64,000 nt of DNA from Serripes groenlandicus (GCA_031761405.1 JASEVX010000006.1:27547533-27611532), one strand, 5' to 3'. Positions 23,469 through 35,707 are shown, counted from the stretch's first letter. Made by a program: numbers and translations. The notes: generated by a model from the sequence alone, not told the origin.

Positions 23469-25589
23469 GCGTTTAGAAGATAAACGGATGAATCATAAGA
23501 CGAACAAACGAACGCCGCTTCGACCCCTAAAATCCTGTTCATGACAACTAATAATGGATGCAACGAAAGCCCTTTCCTAAGACGTTGAGTTGGTTCCCTT
23601 TAAGCAGACGACGTTGCAAAGCATCATGGAAATAGAAGGATTGCCCCCAAATAACATTTAATCTTATTCCCACAATACTTTCAAGTCTGATGCAAAATTA
23701 TACTCCCAATTTGCAGGGGGTACATTTTTTCTTCAAAAGTTTTCAAAGCAGAAGAATTTGCAGTAAGAGGTACGTTTGCACTAGTTCGCTTTGACCTTGA
23801 ACCCTCTAACACATACAACCGCTCTGCGGCAGACGACTTTGAAAGCATCTTAGCAAGAAAACGCGAAAGCGCACAAAATGATACATGATTATTGGATACA
23901 TGTAGTTGAAAAACGGTATGGCCAGAGGAGACATTCTCTTGTTACAACAATTTTAAAATTCGTCTGCGGATGCTTCAAAATATGTTTACAAGTCGGAAAG
24001 GGTTAATGGTTTGCACTATGGAAAGTAGGTAAAGTTATATCTTATCGTATGTGTCCTTTAAAATGTCAAAGTCGGGGCGTGATAGTCACTTGTCACAGAG
24101 CAGCCTACATGAAGAGGCTTCCAAATGGGGAACCTAGAAAAATACCTACGTTATGTGGAACATTTTATTTATCGTTTATTTTTCACAATATTTTATACAC
24201 TTATTGCCTTCATGATGTTATATAAGAATTCGAATCGATTCTTCAAATATCTTAATGTTTGATAAATTGCGCAATCAGAATTTTGCTAACAAAGTGGGGA
24301 AACACACATACACAGCAAATAGGGGAACTTACACACACTGGAAACTGGGGAACTATCATACACAGCTGGCAATTGGGGAATTCTCTCACACACACGGAAC
24401 TGGGGAACTGCACTCTTGTTTCTTTCTAGAATAGGATACAAATTATACATTTTCTAGACATCTGTCCAAGCCACATTACATGCATAAGCGTCCATCAAAG
24501 GAGCAAAACTTAGCCCATGCTTGAGCAAGTCCATGCGGAAAGGCATGTGATTTATGGCATATAATACCTTGCCAGAAACTGAATGGTGCTGTAAATATGT
24601 AGTTTAAGCTCGCTTAAGTATAGATATATACTGTAGATACATTTTATTAAATGGGTGTTTGATATTGGGCATGTTATTTGTCCGATGGCAGCAGTATAAG
24701 TCAGAGGCCGAAGGTAATTGCTGGTAACCTTCAAACCCAATGAATGGGATGGACGCATTTCTTACGCCGCCCGGCATTTGTGAATTTGGTTGCCACAGCC
24801 ACTCGACTCGTGTTGTCTCTATTTTGTCCCATAAACAATGTACTGCTTGTATGAAATCAGACAGAAATGAGAATAATATCCACGGATGAATGGAATAATG
24901 GGGCTAAAACAACTGTGACCAGCCTTGAAATACAGTGCATGCAATGTTAGTTAGGCCAAATTGAACTGAAATTGAATACCCCCAGCTGGTGCCTGACAAT
25001 ATACATATGTATGAGAAATTCAAGGGACCATAACTCATTTAAAAATAACTCCAGTGCAACACGCCGACAATATGCACAACTAGGCTTGGCATCAATCATT
25101 CTTGTGAACACAGACCAACGGACCGACAAGCATGACTCCTATATAGCCCCCATATACTATGTATCTGGGGATATAATAAAAGCAAGCCTGTCTGTACCAT
25201 AATGCATTCAGTGGCACGCCCTATATGTACGAAAAATAGGATACGTTTTGTAAAGGGTTGGTATCCAGCTAGTGAATGTCGAAACTCCGCCCCTTCCACT
25301 TGTAGATGTGATAAATTGACCATGGCTTCCATTAAAAGGAGTTTGGAAGTATATGATCTTATCGTCCGCGCGACGGATTTTCAGCGCGCTCGCTGTGACG
25401 TCGTCAACTTTTATAATTCCATAAAATCAAAGCTAGGTCACAATAGCGCATTTATTTTGAGTATGTCTACCAACTTTCATGAACCTCGGTTAAGGCAACT
25501 GATTTCGCCCTTAACGTGTGGAACCGCCTAAAACCGCTTTGTCGGTCCAGATACTCGAGCCTCTAAAATATTTAAATATAATTGACTCG
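23469..25589. other. Spacer with MITE and diverged minisatellite pieces
   Basis: Holds the TTAA MITE at 23797-24006 and a short diverged run of 'GGGGAACT...ACACAC' units at about 24290-24415, related to the array starting at 25590. The stretch 24420-25560 shows no recognisable exon; its open frames of 60-109 codons have no family features. Confidence 0.5.
23797..24006. mobile_element. TTAA-flanked MITE (diverged)
   Basis: Right end GGAAAGGGTTAA is intact; left end TTGAACCCTCTAAC is mutated. The internal 'GGCAGACGACTTTGAAA' is shared with copies at 37.0, 55.7 and 56.0 kb. The TTAA target and CCCTTT ends are those of piggyBac-type elements. Confidence 0.65.
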
Positions 25590-26495
25590 ACGATTGGGAA
25601 ACTTGCACACACCGTTAACTGAGGAACTATCATACACAGGCCGTTGATTGGGGAACTTGCATACACCGTTAACTGGGGAACTATCATACACAGGCCGTTG
25701 ATTGGGGAACTTGCATACACCGTTAACTGGGGAACTATCATACACAGGCCGTTGATTGGGGAACTTGCACACACCGTTGATTTGGGACATTGCACACACC
25801 GTTAACTGGGGAACTATCATACACACACCGTGAACTGGGGAACTATCATACATACACCGTGAACTGGGGAACTATCATACACAGACCGTTAACTGGGGAA
25901 CTATCATACACACACCGTCAACTGGGGAACTATTATACACAGGCCGTTGATTGGGTAACTTGCACACACCGTTAACTGGGGAACTATCATACACAGACCG
26001 TTAACTGGGGAACTATCATACACACACCGTCAACTGGGAAACTATCATACACAAGCCGTTGATTGGGGAACTTGCACACACCCGTTAACTGGGGTACTAT
26101 CATACACATACCGTTAACTGGGGAACTATCATACACACACCGTTAACTGGGGAACTATCATACATACACCGTCAACTGGGGAACTAATATACACACACCG
26201 TCAACTGGGGAACTATCATACACACACCGTCAACTGGGGAACTATCATACACAGGCCGTTGATTGTTGAACTTGCACACACCGTTAACTGGGGAACTATC
26301 ATACACAGACCGTTGATTGGGGAACTATCATACACACACCGTTAACTGGGGAACTATCATACACAGACCATTAACTTGGGAACTATCATACACACACCGT
26401 CAACTGGGGAACTATCATACACACACCGTTGATTGGGGAACTTGCACACACCGTTAACTGGGGAAATATCATACACAGGCCGTTGATTGGAGGAA
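25590..26495. repeat. 29-bp minisatellite, about 30 units
   Basis: The unit is 'GTTAACTGGGGAACTATC' then 'ATACACACACC'. Variants swap GTTAACTG for GTTGATTG and ACTATCATACACA for ACTTGCACACA, partly in alternation. The open frames on both strands come only from the repeat. Confidence 0.95.
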
Positions 26496-26639
26496 CTTGC
26501 GAAGACTGGTAACCGTCATACACAATGTGGCTTTTTTGGATACTACACCGAAGATGCACATGTATCAAAGGATACCTTGAAGAGGATGACTATGAAATGC
26601 TAACATTTTATCATACCTCTTTACAGAGAAGTTAACCCG

Positions 26640-27424
26640 CGCTGATAAATATTTCCGTGAACTTGTATCGACTCTATGTAATTGGTACATTACTGAATGA
26701 AGTCAATTCAGTAACACATCAAAACGCAAAGAAGCATAATAAGATGGATGAACATAATAAACATTTATTACAAATATTTCACATCATGTTTGGTGCTCAT
26801 TTTGATTTGTACATGATGGCAAATCATAAACAACAAGGGTCTTGTACACTGTGCAATCCGATGAAAAATGTACAGAAAATATTTGGAACATGTTCAAAAC
26901 AAACTGCATGAATACCAACTGGTTTAAATAACAACATTTCATAATAATTCATTACATTTCAAAATTAAACATTTTCATAAGTATATATGCTGTAATCAGT
27001 ATGTGTGTGACTAACACAATATTAACCAGAGCACCACTAGGCGGAGTAATATATGCCCGATTTGAGTCTATAATATAGAAGGTTTAAATATGTAGGCGTA
27101 AATAATATGATGATGAACACATTTATTACATATATTTCACATCATGTTTGGTGCTCATTTTGATTTGTACATGATGGCCAATCATAAACTACAAGGGACA
27201 CCAAAGGGTGCATATACCGGATTGCACAAGGGCAGTTTTACAGAAATTTATTTTTTTGACATTGTGGAGATTGTCGGGTTATTTTATGCAACGTAAAGAA
27301 TGTGCTACAATAAGGGATAATTCGTAAATCAGGGGCAGACAACCCTATCTGTTCAAAATTCATCAAAGGGAAATAATTACACCAGGTAGAGTTATAGGAC
27401 TTGTACACTGTGCAATCTGATAAA
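26640..27424. repeat. Repeated segment, first copy and a half
   Basis: The block 'ATTTCACATCATGTTTGGTG' ... 'CTTGTACACTGTGCAATC' ... 'TTTCATAATAATTCATTACA' ... 'AGCACCACTAGGCGGAG' occurs here and again after the inserted element (28953-29690). 26657-26911 is an open frame within this block and has no family features. Confidence 0.7.
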
Positions 27425-28952
27425 CAAGAGGGCCATGATGGCCCTGGATCGCTCACCTTAATTATACAATGTACTGCAATGCAAAACACATCGAGACAAT
27501 CATTCTGAATGCAACCTCCACAGTGTTAACAATATTTTCTTCATTTGGCCTAGTGATCTGTATTTTTTTTACCTGATATGAGCCATATTCCAACATGGAC
27601 TAGATATCATCAAGACAACATTCTGACAAAGTTTCAACTTGCTCAAAAGTAAAAATGCGGCCTCCGGAGTTTGAACAATATTTTCCTTTATTGACCTAGT
27701 TTCTGATCCAATATGACCCCTATTCAAACTTGACCTAGATATAATTCAGACAAACATTCTGACCAAATTTCAAGCTGCTGAAGCAAAACATGTGGCATCC
27801 AAAGTATTCACAAGATTTTTCTTCAATTTGATCTAGTGACCTAGTTTTTTACCCAGCATGACCCATATTCTAACTTGGCCTACATATCATCAAGAAAAAC
27901 ATTCTGGTAAAGTTTCATCATGCTGAAATTAAAAGTGCAGTATCTAGAGTGTTAACAAGATTACCGTTCAATTTGGCCTAGTGACCTAGTTTTTAACCCG
28001 GCATGACCCATATCGGAACTTGGCCTAGATATCATTCAGACAAACATTCTGACTAAATTTCAAGCTGCTGAAGCAAAAAATGCTGCATCCAAAGTGTTAA
28101 CAAGATTTTCCTTCAATTTGGCCTAGTGACCTAGTTTTTGACCCGGCATGACCCATATTCAAACTTGGCCTAGATATCATTCAGCTCAACATTCTGAACA
28201 AATTTCATGCGGCTTCTACAGAGTTAACAAGATTTTCCCTCAATTTGGCAGTGACCTAGTTTTTGACCCGGCATAACCCATATTCGAACTTGACCTAGAT
28301 ATTTTTAAGACAAACATTCTGACAAAATTTTCCTTCAATTTGGCCTAGTGACCTAGTTTTTGACCCGGCATGACCCATATTCAAACTTGGCCTAGATATC
28401 ATTCAGCTCAACATTCTGAACAAATTACATGCGGCTTCTACAGAGTTAACAAGATTTTCCCTCAATTTGGCAGTGACCTAGTTTTTGACCCGGCATAACC
28501 CATATTCGAACTTGACCTAGATATTTTTAAGACAAACATTCTGACAAAATTTCAAACTGCTGAAGCAAAAATTGCGGCCTCTGGAGTGTTAACAAGATTT
28601 TCCTTGAATTTGACCTAGTGACCCATGTTCGAACTTGACCTACATATCATCAAGACAAACATTCTGATAAAGTTTCAACATGCTCAAGTTGAAAATGTGG
28701 CCTCCAGAGTGTTTACAAGATTTCCCTCCAATTCGACCTAGTGACCTAGTTTTTGACCTCATATGGCCCAGTTTCAAACTTGTCCAAGATTTTATGGAGA
28801 TGAATGTTCTGATAAACTTTTATGAAGATTGGATGCAAAATGTAGCCTGTAGTGTGTTAACAAGCTCAAATGTTGACGACGCACGACGGACGGACGCCGG
28901 ACAAAATGTGATCCCAATAGCTCACCTTGCACTTCGTGCATAGGTGAGCTAA
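27425..28952 (+). mobile_element. Helitron-like CAAG...CTAA element
   Basis: Starts CAAGAGGGCCATGATGGCCC (a hairpin) and ends with hairpin CACCTTGCAC-TTC-GTGCATAGGTG, then AGCTAA. In between are about ten ~130-bp units ('GTGACCTAGTTTTTGACCC', 'TAACAAGATTTTCC', 'CATTCTGACAAA'), then a GACGGACGGACG track. The copy of the host block at 29441 lacks the element and matches across the joint without gain or loss, which fixes the ends and shows there is no target duplication. No protein is encoded, so it is non-autonomous. Confidence 0.8.
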
Positions 28953-29690
28953 AAATATACAGAAAATATTAGGAACATTTTCAAACTGCATGTATACCAA
29001 CTGATTAAATAACACATTTCATAATAATTCATTACATTTCAAAATTAAACATTTTCATAAGTATATGCTATAATCAGTATTTGTGTGACTAACAAAATGT
29101 TAACCAGAGCACCACTAGGCGGAGCAATATATGCCTGTGTTGATTCTATGATATAGAACATTTAAATATTTATGCGTAAATAATAAGATGATGAACACAT
29201 TTATTACAAATATTTCACATCATGTTTGGTGCTCATTTTGATTTGTAAATGATGGCCAATCATAAACTACAAGGAGCACCAGAGGGTGCATATACCAGAT
29301 TGCACAAGGGCAGTTTTACAGGTTATTTTTACCAACGTAAAGAATGTGCTACAATAAGGGATAATTTATATATCAGGGGCAGACAACATTAGCTGTTCAA
29401 AATTCATCAAAGGGAAATAATTGCACCAGGTAGAGTTATAGGTCTTGTACACTGTGCAATCCGATCAAAAATATACAGAAAATATTTGGAACATGTTCAA
29501 ACTGCATGAATATCAACTGGTTTAAATAACAACATTTCATAATAATTCATAACATTTCAAAATTAAATGACAACATTTTCTCAAGTATATACTGTAATCA
29601 ATATTTGAGTGACTAACAAAATGTTGACCAGAGCACCACACGCCTGTGTTGAGTCTTATGATATAGAAGGTTTAAATATGTTAGCGAGAA
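28953..29690. repeat. Repeated segment, further copies
   Basis: Continues the host block after the element ('ATACAGAAAATATT.GGAACA') and repeats it twice more, including 'TTTGGTGCTCATTTTGATTTG' near 29224. The copy at 29441-29520 is the empty site used to place the element ends. Confidence 0.75.
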
Positions 29691-29814
29691 AAAGACAAGA
29701 TGAAAACATTGAACATTTACTATTAATAAATGATACTGAAATTCTCTTTTCACATTTAAGATGAACCTCTGCATAATCATTATGTCAACTGGATTTTATT
29801 ATCTTTTTCTATTT

Positions 29815-30310
29815 TTAGTAACAGTGACATTGGCCTTGACCCCATGGGCCACAAATCACAATCCATTTTAATTTGGTTACATTATGTCAACTGTAACTAA
29901 AGATATTTAATATATTAGTTTTTTCTATTTTTAGTAACAGTGACCTTGACCCCAGGAACCCCAACACAGTCCAATTGAAAATCATCATAAATGCTTAACA
30001 CAAACACAATTTAGTCATATTATGTCAACTATAACTAAAGATATTGAATATATTAGTTTTTCTATTTTTAGTAACAGTGACCTTGACCCCAGGAACCCCA
30101 ACACAATCCAATTGAAAATCATCTTAAATGCTTAACACAAACACAATTTAGTCATATTATGTCAACTATAACTATTAAAAGATATTGAATGTATTAACTT
30201 TTATCTTTTTTCAGTTTCAGTGACCTTGATCCTAGAAGCCCATAACACAATCTCATTTAAGATCTTCTTAAATAGTTACTATACAAACACATTTAGTTAC
30301 ATTATGTTAA
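29815..30310. repeat. ~130-bp tandem repeat
   Basis: Three to four units of 'TTTTTAGTAACAGTGACCTT', 'GACCCCAGGAACCCCAACAC', 'AATTTAGTCATATTATGTC'. Not coding. Confidence 0.85.
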
Positions 30311-31445
30311 CTTATACAAAGATATTGTGACAGTAAAGTTTTAAATTTTCTAAGTTAAGAAGGGCAATAATCCAGTCAAAATACATGGCAGAGTTATGTA
30401 ATTTGTATAAGTCTTCCTTCATTCTCCTGTACATTTGATAGTGAACAATTATTTCAAGTTTCAAAGAGACATCTTCGTTTGTTTGCATGTAAATGACCTT
30501 AACCCAAAATTTAATAAAAAATTCTGACTTAAAAAGGGGCATAAGTTTGACAAAATGCAGTCAAAAGTTATGGAACTTGCACCTGTTGTTGCTACAATAA
30601 TAAAAGACAACTAATTTAAGTTTCAAATCTCTACCTTGAATGGTTACTAAGAAAAAGTTGATTTTACCAAAACACTTTACCAAAATTTTGACTTAAAAAG
30701 GGGCGTAATTTTGACAAAATGCAATCAAGAGTTAAGGCATTTGTACCTGTGGTTGCTATTATGATGTCAGACCAATGTATGAAGTTTCAAAGCTCTACCT
30801 CAAATGGTAACTGAGAAAAAGCGGACTTTTAACAAAACACTTAACCGAAATTCTGACTTGAAAAGGGGCATAAGTTTGACAAAATGCAATCAAGAGTTAT
30901 AGAAATTGTCCCTGTGGTTGCTATTATGATGTCAAACAACTGTATTAAGTTTCAAAGGTCTACTTTGAATGGTTACTGGATTTTAACAAAAGACTGGACT
31001 ATTAGATTTTTGGAGTTTTCCGTCACTGCGACAGTATTTCAGTCATATAGCGACGTCCAGCTATTTACAGGAGGAAGACACTGACTGTAACAATAATTAT
31101 TAAAGCCAGAAGTATGCCGCTTGGTATTCATGTGCATATTGTTTCTGGCAACATGTGTAGCAAGTTTCATTGGAATATCTTAAAAGATGTTTGAATTATG
31201 ACCGAAGGTTATTGTTTTTATACAAATTCCTAAGTAAAAATGGAGCATAATTGAATACTTATTAAAGCTAGAAGTTTGCCCCTTGGAAATACATATGCAT
31301 ATTGAATCTAACAAAACGTGTATCAAGTTTCATTGGAATATCTTGGAACAATCTTTGAGTTATAGCCGAAGGTTAACGTTATTGCACAACTCGGCCGATG
31401 CAGACGACGCCAACAGAAACACAATAGCGCAGACTTTTTTTCTTT
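30311..31445. repeat. ~160-bp diverged tandem repeat
   Basis: Units share 'TTCTGACTTAAAAAGGGGCA', 'TTTGACAAAATGCAATCAAG' and 'GTTGCTATTATGATGTCA'. The region ends in 'GATGCAGACGACGCCAAC' near 31397, where related repeats keep their GACGG track. The stretch 31446-31700 shows nothing recognisable. Confidence 0.75.
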
Positions 31446-31707
31446 GAAAAACATGAGCTAAAAATAGTTATAGGAGTTGAAATTCCCATATGAAATAACC
31501 AAAATTATTAGGAAATATTGTCTTGAAAACTGCATATCTATGGACTAAATGTAAGTATTTTTGATACAGGGAGCATTACATTTTGGTCTATGGTCTACAC
31601 TAATTATTTTGAGTTCAATGGTATTTTTTTAATGCAACAATTCTGTTTCTTTTCCCAGCTAGTTCTAGTCGGTTCATTGTTTAACACAATGTCTTTTCAA
31701 AAGCTGA

Positions 31708-33649
31708 CTAGGTTTTCTCGATGGCAGGCTCTATGGGAGTAATCGAATATTTAGAATAGCTGTCAACAAGTAACTTTGACATTTCTCCTGACCGCCTTCT
31801 GTTGAACACTATCAAGTGCGCTAATGATAGCTCTGTCAGTTCTGAGCAAGCTGACTTCATCTGTTCATGATCAACAGCTGTTTGTAGTATAGTGTACCTT
31901 TTTTCACTCTCTCCTTTGATGAATTCCATAGGCATCTTTACATCATTTGTGAAAGGCAGAAGATGTTTACTGCCGTTTCGCTATGCTTCCTGCAATGTTT
32001 TTCGTGCATTAATTGTTATCTCTTCTTTCCAGTCAGTAGACATCAATCATTTCATCATCTCACATGAACTAACAAGAGTGTTATCATGGGTCTCAAGACC
32101 ACGTCTAATCGCAACATTCAAACACTTTCCAAATACCTGAGCAGCTTTGAGTTTGACTGCAAGGGAAGGTATTCCATATCTATTTGACTTCTCATCAAAC
32201 AATGCCATGCTATGAACTGCCTTCACCAACATTGTGAAACATGAGGTATCATACAACTTATCGGTGCAGCACTATGATTTTTGCATTGAATTCTTAATTC
32301 AATGAGAAGTCGAGTGGCAATCCGCAGGTTCTGATGAATGTAATTATGCTGGTCTGGATCCTGTGCATAGAGTTTAACTTGTTTCTCTCCAAAACTAGGC
32401 ATTAGGCTATCACTTTCTGCCACCCTTCGACTGTTATCTCTCTTCATGCTTTCAAGGATTTCAAGAAGCTTTTCACCGACTTCTCCTGTTGTTGGCAGCA
32501 GCAAATTGCTGGCAGCCTTTTCACTTTCACGATATTTAACATTTTCTTTTTTGGCAAATTTACAGTTCCTTTTATGACGCCACAATTCGTCTTTAACATG
32601 CCACTTATAACAGTACTGACATGGGCCATAGTCACTCTATTTTCCTGTTTCAAGGTCTTTCCTTACCCTGTAACGAATGGAAAGTTCACCAGGTGTTGCT
32701 GAAACATTGTGCAAGTGATTACCAATATTTCTTATTCTTTCATATTTTCGATTTTTCTCTTTTTTATCCTTTCCCTTTAACATCTCCTCCACTTGCTGCT
32801 CATCTTTATGCATTCTAACAATGTGTTTTTAGCTCACCAGAGCACAAAGAGCTCAATGTGAGTTTTTGTGATTGCCTTTTGTCCGTCGTCAACAAGTTCG
32901 AATATAGGTCAGGTCGGGTCAAAAACTAGGTCACTAGGCCAAATTTAAGGGAAATCTTGTTAACATTCTGGAAGCCACATTTCTGGCTTGAGCATGTTGA
33001 AACTTTGTCAGAATGTTTGTCTTAGTGATATCTAGGCCAAGTTTGAATATAGGTAATGTCGGGTCAAAAACTAGGTCACTAGGCCAAATTGAAGGAAAAT
33101 CTTGTTAACACTCTGGAAGCCATATTTTAAACTTGAGCATGTTCAAACTTTGTCAGAAAGTTTGTCTTGATGAAATCTAGGCCAAGTATGAAACTGGGTC
33201 ATGTCCTGTCAAAAACTAGGTCACTAAGACAAATTTTAACACTATAGAGATTGCATTTTTTTCTTGAGCAGCCTGAAATTTTGTCACAAAGATTGCCATT
33301 GGCACTGAAAGAGTAAAGTCTTAAGTAGCCCTTTCTCAGGTGAGCGATTCCAGGGCCTCATGGCCCTCTTGTTTTAGTTTTGTTTGCGGCTTTTGACAAA
33401 AGAGACAAAAGAATTTCTTGTCATAAACTCTGTATGTCGAGTTATTATAGTCTTTGAAACAGTCTTTAGAGGAAAATGAACACTGGTTGAATGTGTGAAT
33501 GGTATTATTACTGACTCTGTATCATTCCAAGCATTAGATTCTGTCTCAATCTTTGGCATGCTGCCATCACCAGACTTTAATTCTGTGTTGACCTGTCTTA
33601 CAAGGTTGTCTACTGGCTCCACATTGTTTGGGATGGAATCATCAAAGAC
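31708..33649 (-). pseudogene. Large 3' exon, disrupted
   Basis: Acceptor TTACTGTTGCAG. It reads VFDDSIPNNVEPVDNLVRQV and an acidic stretch; then the frame must change before CFKDYNNSTYRVYDKKFFCL and FCQKPQTKL. A mobile element (32829-33371) follows, then HIVRMHKDEQQVEEMLKGKD. A TAG comes after LETGK, then CQYCYKWHVKDELWRHKRNC and EKLLEILESMKRDNSRR. A second frame change falls near 32255, then YDTSCFTMLVKAVHSMALFD. TGA after EMMK and TAG after TLQEA precede HLLPFTNDV and AHLIVFNRRRSGEMSKLLV; TAG at 31708-31710 ends it. 'FNRRRSGE' resembles the first Arg box of tyrosine recombinases, as inference only. Confidence 0.72.
32829..33371 (-). mobile_element. Helitron-like CAAG...CTAA element inside exon
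   Basis: On the minus strand it opens CAAGAGGGCCATGAGGCCC and closes GTGAGCTAA, with three ~125-bp units ('AAAAACTAGGTCACTAGGCC' on the plus strand) inside. Cutting it out exactly at CAAG/CTAA joins QTKL to KKHIVRMHKDE in frame, so the exon was open at the moment of insertion or soon before. Confidence 0.78.
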
Positions 33650-33764
33650 CTGCAACAGTAAATATTCTGTCTGAGACACGGAAGATTGCCCATAATTTCA
33701 AATCTTATAAATAAATTCAATACCCTACTTATGGCTTTCATTACTAATCAATCTGTATGAGCCG

Positions 33765-34070
33765 GCCCAGCTAGCTCAGTGGTAAAACCTCCGAAATGCC
33801 AATCCAGGGCCCATATCCACTTACATGCTGAGTTTGAAACCTCAACTCAGAATCAGACTCAAGACTAGGCTATCCATTTTAGATACATCATTTCTTCATC
33901 AATTATACTATCTTTGCTGAAATAATGGCTGACTTTGTTAAAGGAACTTACACATTTTGTTTCTCAGCTTTAAAATAAAGAAAACTAATTTGTAATATTG
34001 AAACTACTAGGATTTGAAATCAATAATTATGAACACGAGTCCAGGTTTCAGACTCAGAATGTTAGCGAAT
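33765..34070 (+). mobile_element. tRNA-derived SINE relic
   Basis: 'GGCCCAGCTAGCTCAGTGG' holds an A box at 33770-33790. The expected B box is replaced by 'GAGTTTGAAACCTC'. Downstream sequence up to about 34070 ('TCCAGGTTTCAGACTCAGAA') is likely the body. Confidence 0.5.
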
Positions 34071-34209
34071 ATGGGTACAGGGGTTGTAGATCAGCTCCGG
34101 ATGCCTAACATTATCTGTCAGGATATGAGTCTGGACATTGTGCCTGGTGGTCATTCATCTCTCACTGCTGATTCAAGTAAGAAAGCAAGATAGTTACTTG
34201 CACAAACAT

Positions 34210-35100
34210 TGGTTAGTACTGGTTAAATACCAAGGAATGTAGGTTAGGAGGACTGGACACTATGATATAACCGAAGTGGTGTTGAAAACTGCATAGAATC
34301 CAGAAACAAACAAACAAAAGGCCAATATGACATATCACTAGCCTCTGGGCTTTGTTTAAAACAACAAGGTTTGAAGGAATCTGGTAGCATGTCACCCAAG
34401 GAACATCCCTGTGTAATATAATGAAAATCCAACAAGCCGATTCTAAGAAGAAGGTTGATTCTAATTATTTTGCATTTTTTCATGCCGTGGTAGACAAGTT
34501 CTCAATGAATCTAAAAAAAAATTCGAATCTGGTAGAATGTCTCACATCCCTGTATAATATAATGAAAAATCCTACATGTAGATTCTGAGAAGATTGATTT
34601 GTTCAAAATGTTTGCATTTTGGCCCCAACATTTTGGCCCCCTTTTTTCATGTTGTGGTAGTCAAAGTTCTAAATTGATCCAAAAAATGTTAAGGAATTTG
34701 GTAGTATGTCACACAAGGAACATCCCTGTGTAATAAAATGAAAATCTAGCAATCTGAAGATTGATTTTTAATTTCTTTTGGCCACCTTTTAAATGCCCCG
34801 GCAGTCAAAGTTCTGAATGGATCCAAAAGATTTCAAGGAATCTGGTAGAGGATCACCCAAGAAACATCCCTCTGTAAATATATGAAAATCCAGCAAGCAG
34901 ATTCAGAGAAAAAGGATCGTTTTTCTCAAAAAAGAATCGCTTTTGGCCCCCCTTGTCATGCCGTGCAGTCAAAGTTCACAATGGATCCAAAGGTTTTGAA
35001 GGAGTCCAAGTCAAAACATTCAGAGGATGCTTCCTTTGCAGTTTCATACTAATTGGCTTAGTGATTAAAGCGGAGAAAAAGTTGCAGGAAACTGGACAAG
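34210..35100. repeat. ~150-170-bp diverged tandem repeat
   Basis: Four to five units share 'CAAGGAACATCCCTGTGTAAT', 'ATGAAAATCCA.CAAGC', 'TTTTGGCCCCC' and 'CATGCCGTGGTAGTCAAAGT'. The open frames here have no family features. Confidence 0.8.
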
Positions 35101-35127
35101 ATCATTGTAAAGGCTTTTGTTTGTTTG

Positions 35128-35376
35128 TTTGGAGTTTAACGCCGCTTTCAACAGCTTTGGTCATATCACGGCGGTCAGTGCACCTACCCATGTTTTCCTG
35201 GCTTTCCCACACCAGTACTTACACAACATTCTTTCGAAGCCACTGACTACTTTCTCACATAGATCAGAGGTGAGAGGCAATGGAAAAATCGCCCGAAAGA
35301 ATGTCGCCGCAACCGGGTATCGAACCCGTGACCTCCAGATCACGAGTCAGATACGCTACCAATTGAGCTACCCGGC
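35128..35376 (-). mobile_element. tRNA-Thr-like SINE
   Basis: Minus strand: head at 35376-35305 with A box 'TAGCTCAATTGGTAGCG' and perfect B box 'GGTTCGATACC'. The anticodon arm TCTGA-CTCGTGA-TCTGG has one mismatched pair and would give anticodon CGT (Thr). The body runs to the tail 'AACGCCGCTTTCAACAG' near 35138. Best-preserved SINE head in the window. The lack of a clean acceptor stem (GCCGGGT against TGCGGCG) argues against a working tRNA. Confidence 0.8.
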
Positions 35377-35595
35377 CGGGTCCATTGTAAAGGCATTGCC
35401 AGTGATATTATTGCATCCATATATGAGTTCCACAACCAAAAATTGAGGCCAGCCTTTAAAATGTTTCATGGACAACTATATCTATAGATCAGATTTTCAT
35501 TAATAATAGAAATGAGTTCTGCAATTCCAAGCTTATATTTCTATATGCACCTAATTATCTACAGAATATAATATGGACTGCATTAAAGGCATTAC

Positions 35596-35707
35596 CACAA
35601 ATTCGGATGCTGCCATCAACAGTCTTATCTGGGAGCTGTGTGCTGTCAGACTGCACAATCGCCGACTCAGTATCTCCTGGGATGGTCCTATCAGCTTCAA
35701 ATGAAAC
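35596..35707 (-). pseudogene. Diverged fourth copy of the 124-nt exon
   Basis: 112 nt, acceptor CGTTTTAG, donor GTAATG. It reads VSFEADRTIPGDTESAIVQ and SDSTQLPDKTVDGSI. Compared with the three copies at 41.9-47.2 kb it lacks 1 nt at the start and 11 nt near the end, so it is read 0-in, 1-out. The start fits the exon at 40672-40773, but the end fits nothing downstream. Probably dead and skipped. Confidence 0.7.

Noticed and set aside
25511..26568. Frames with 'VYDSSPVNGVCKFPNQR'-type repeats
   Set aside because: They come from the 29-bp minisatellite; a 29-bp unit cannot keep a frame, and the frames change with indels.
35305..35376. Working tRNA-Thr (CGT) gene
   Set aside because: The acceptor stem does not pair and the anticodon stem has a mismatch; it is continuous with a SINE body and tail.
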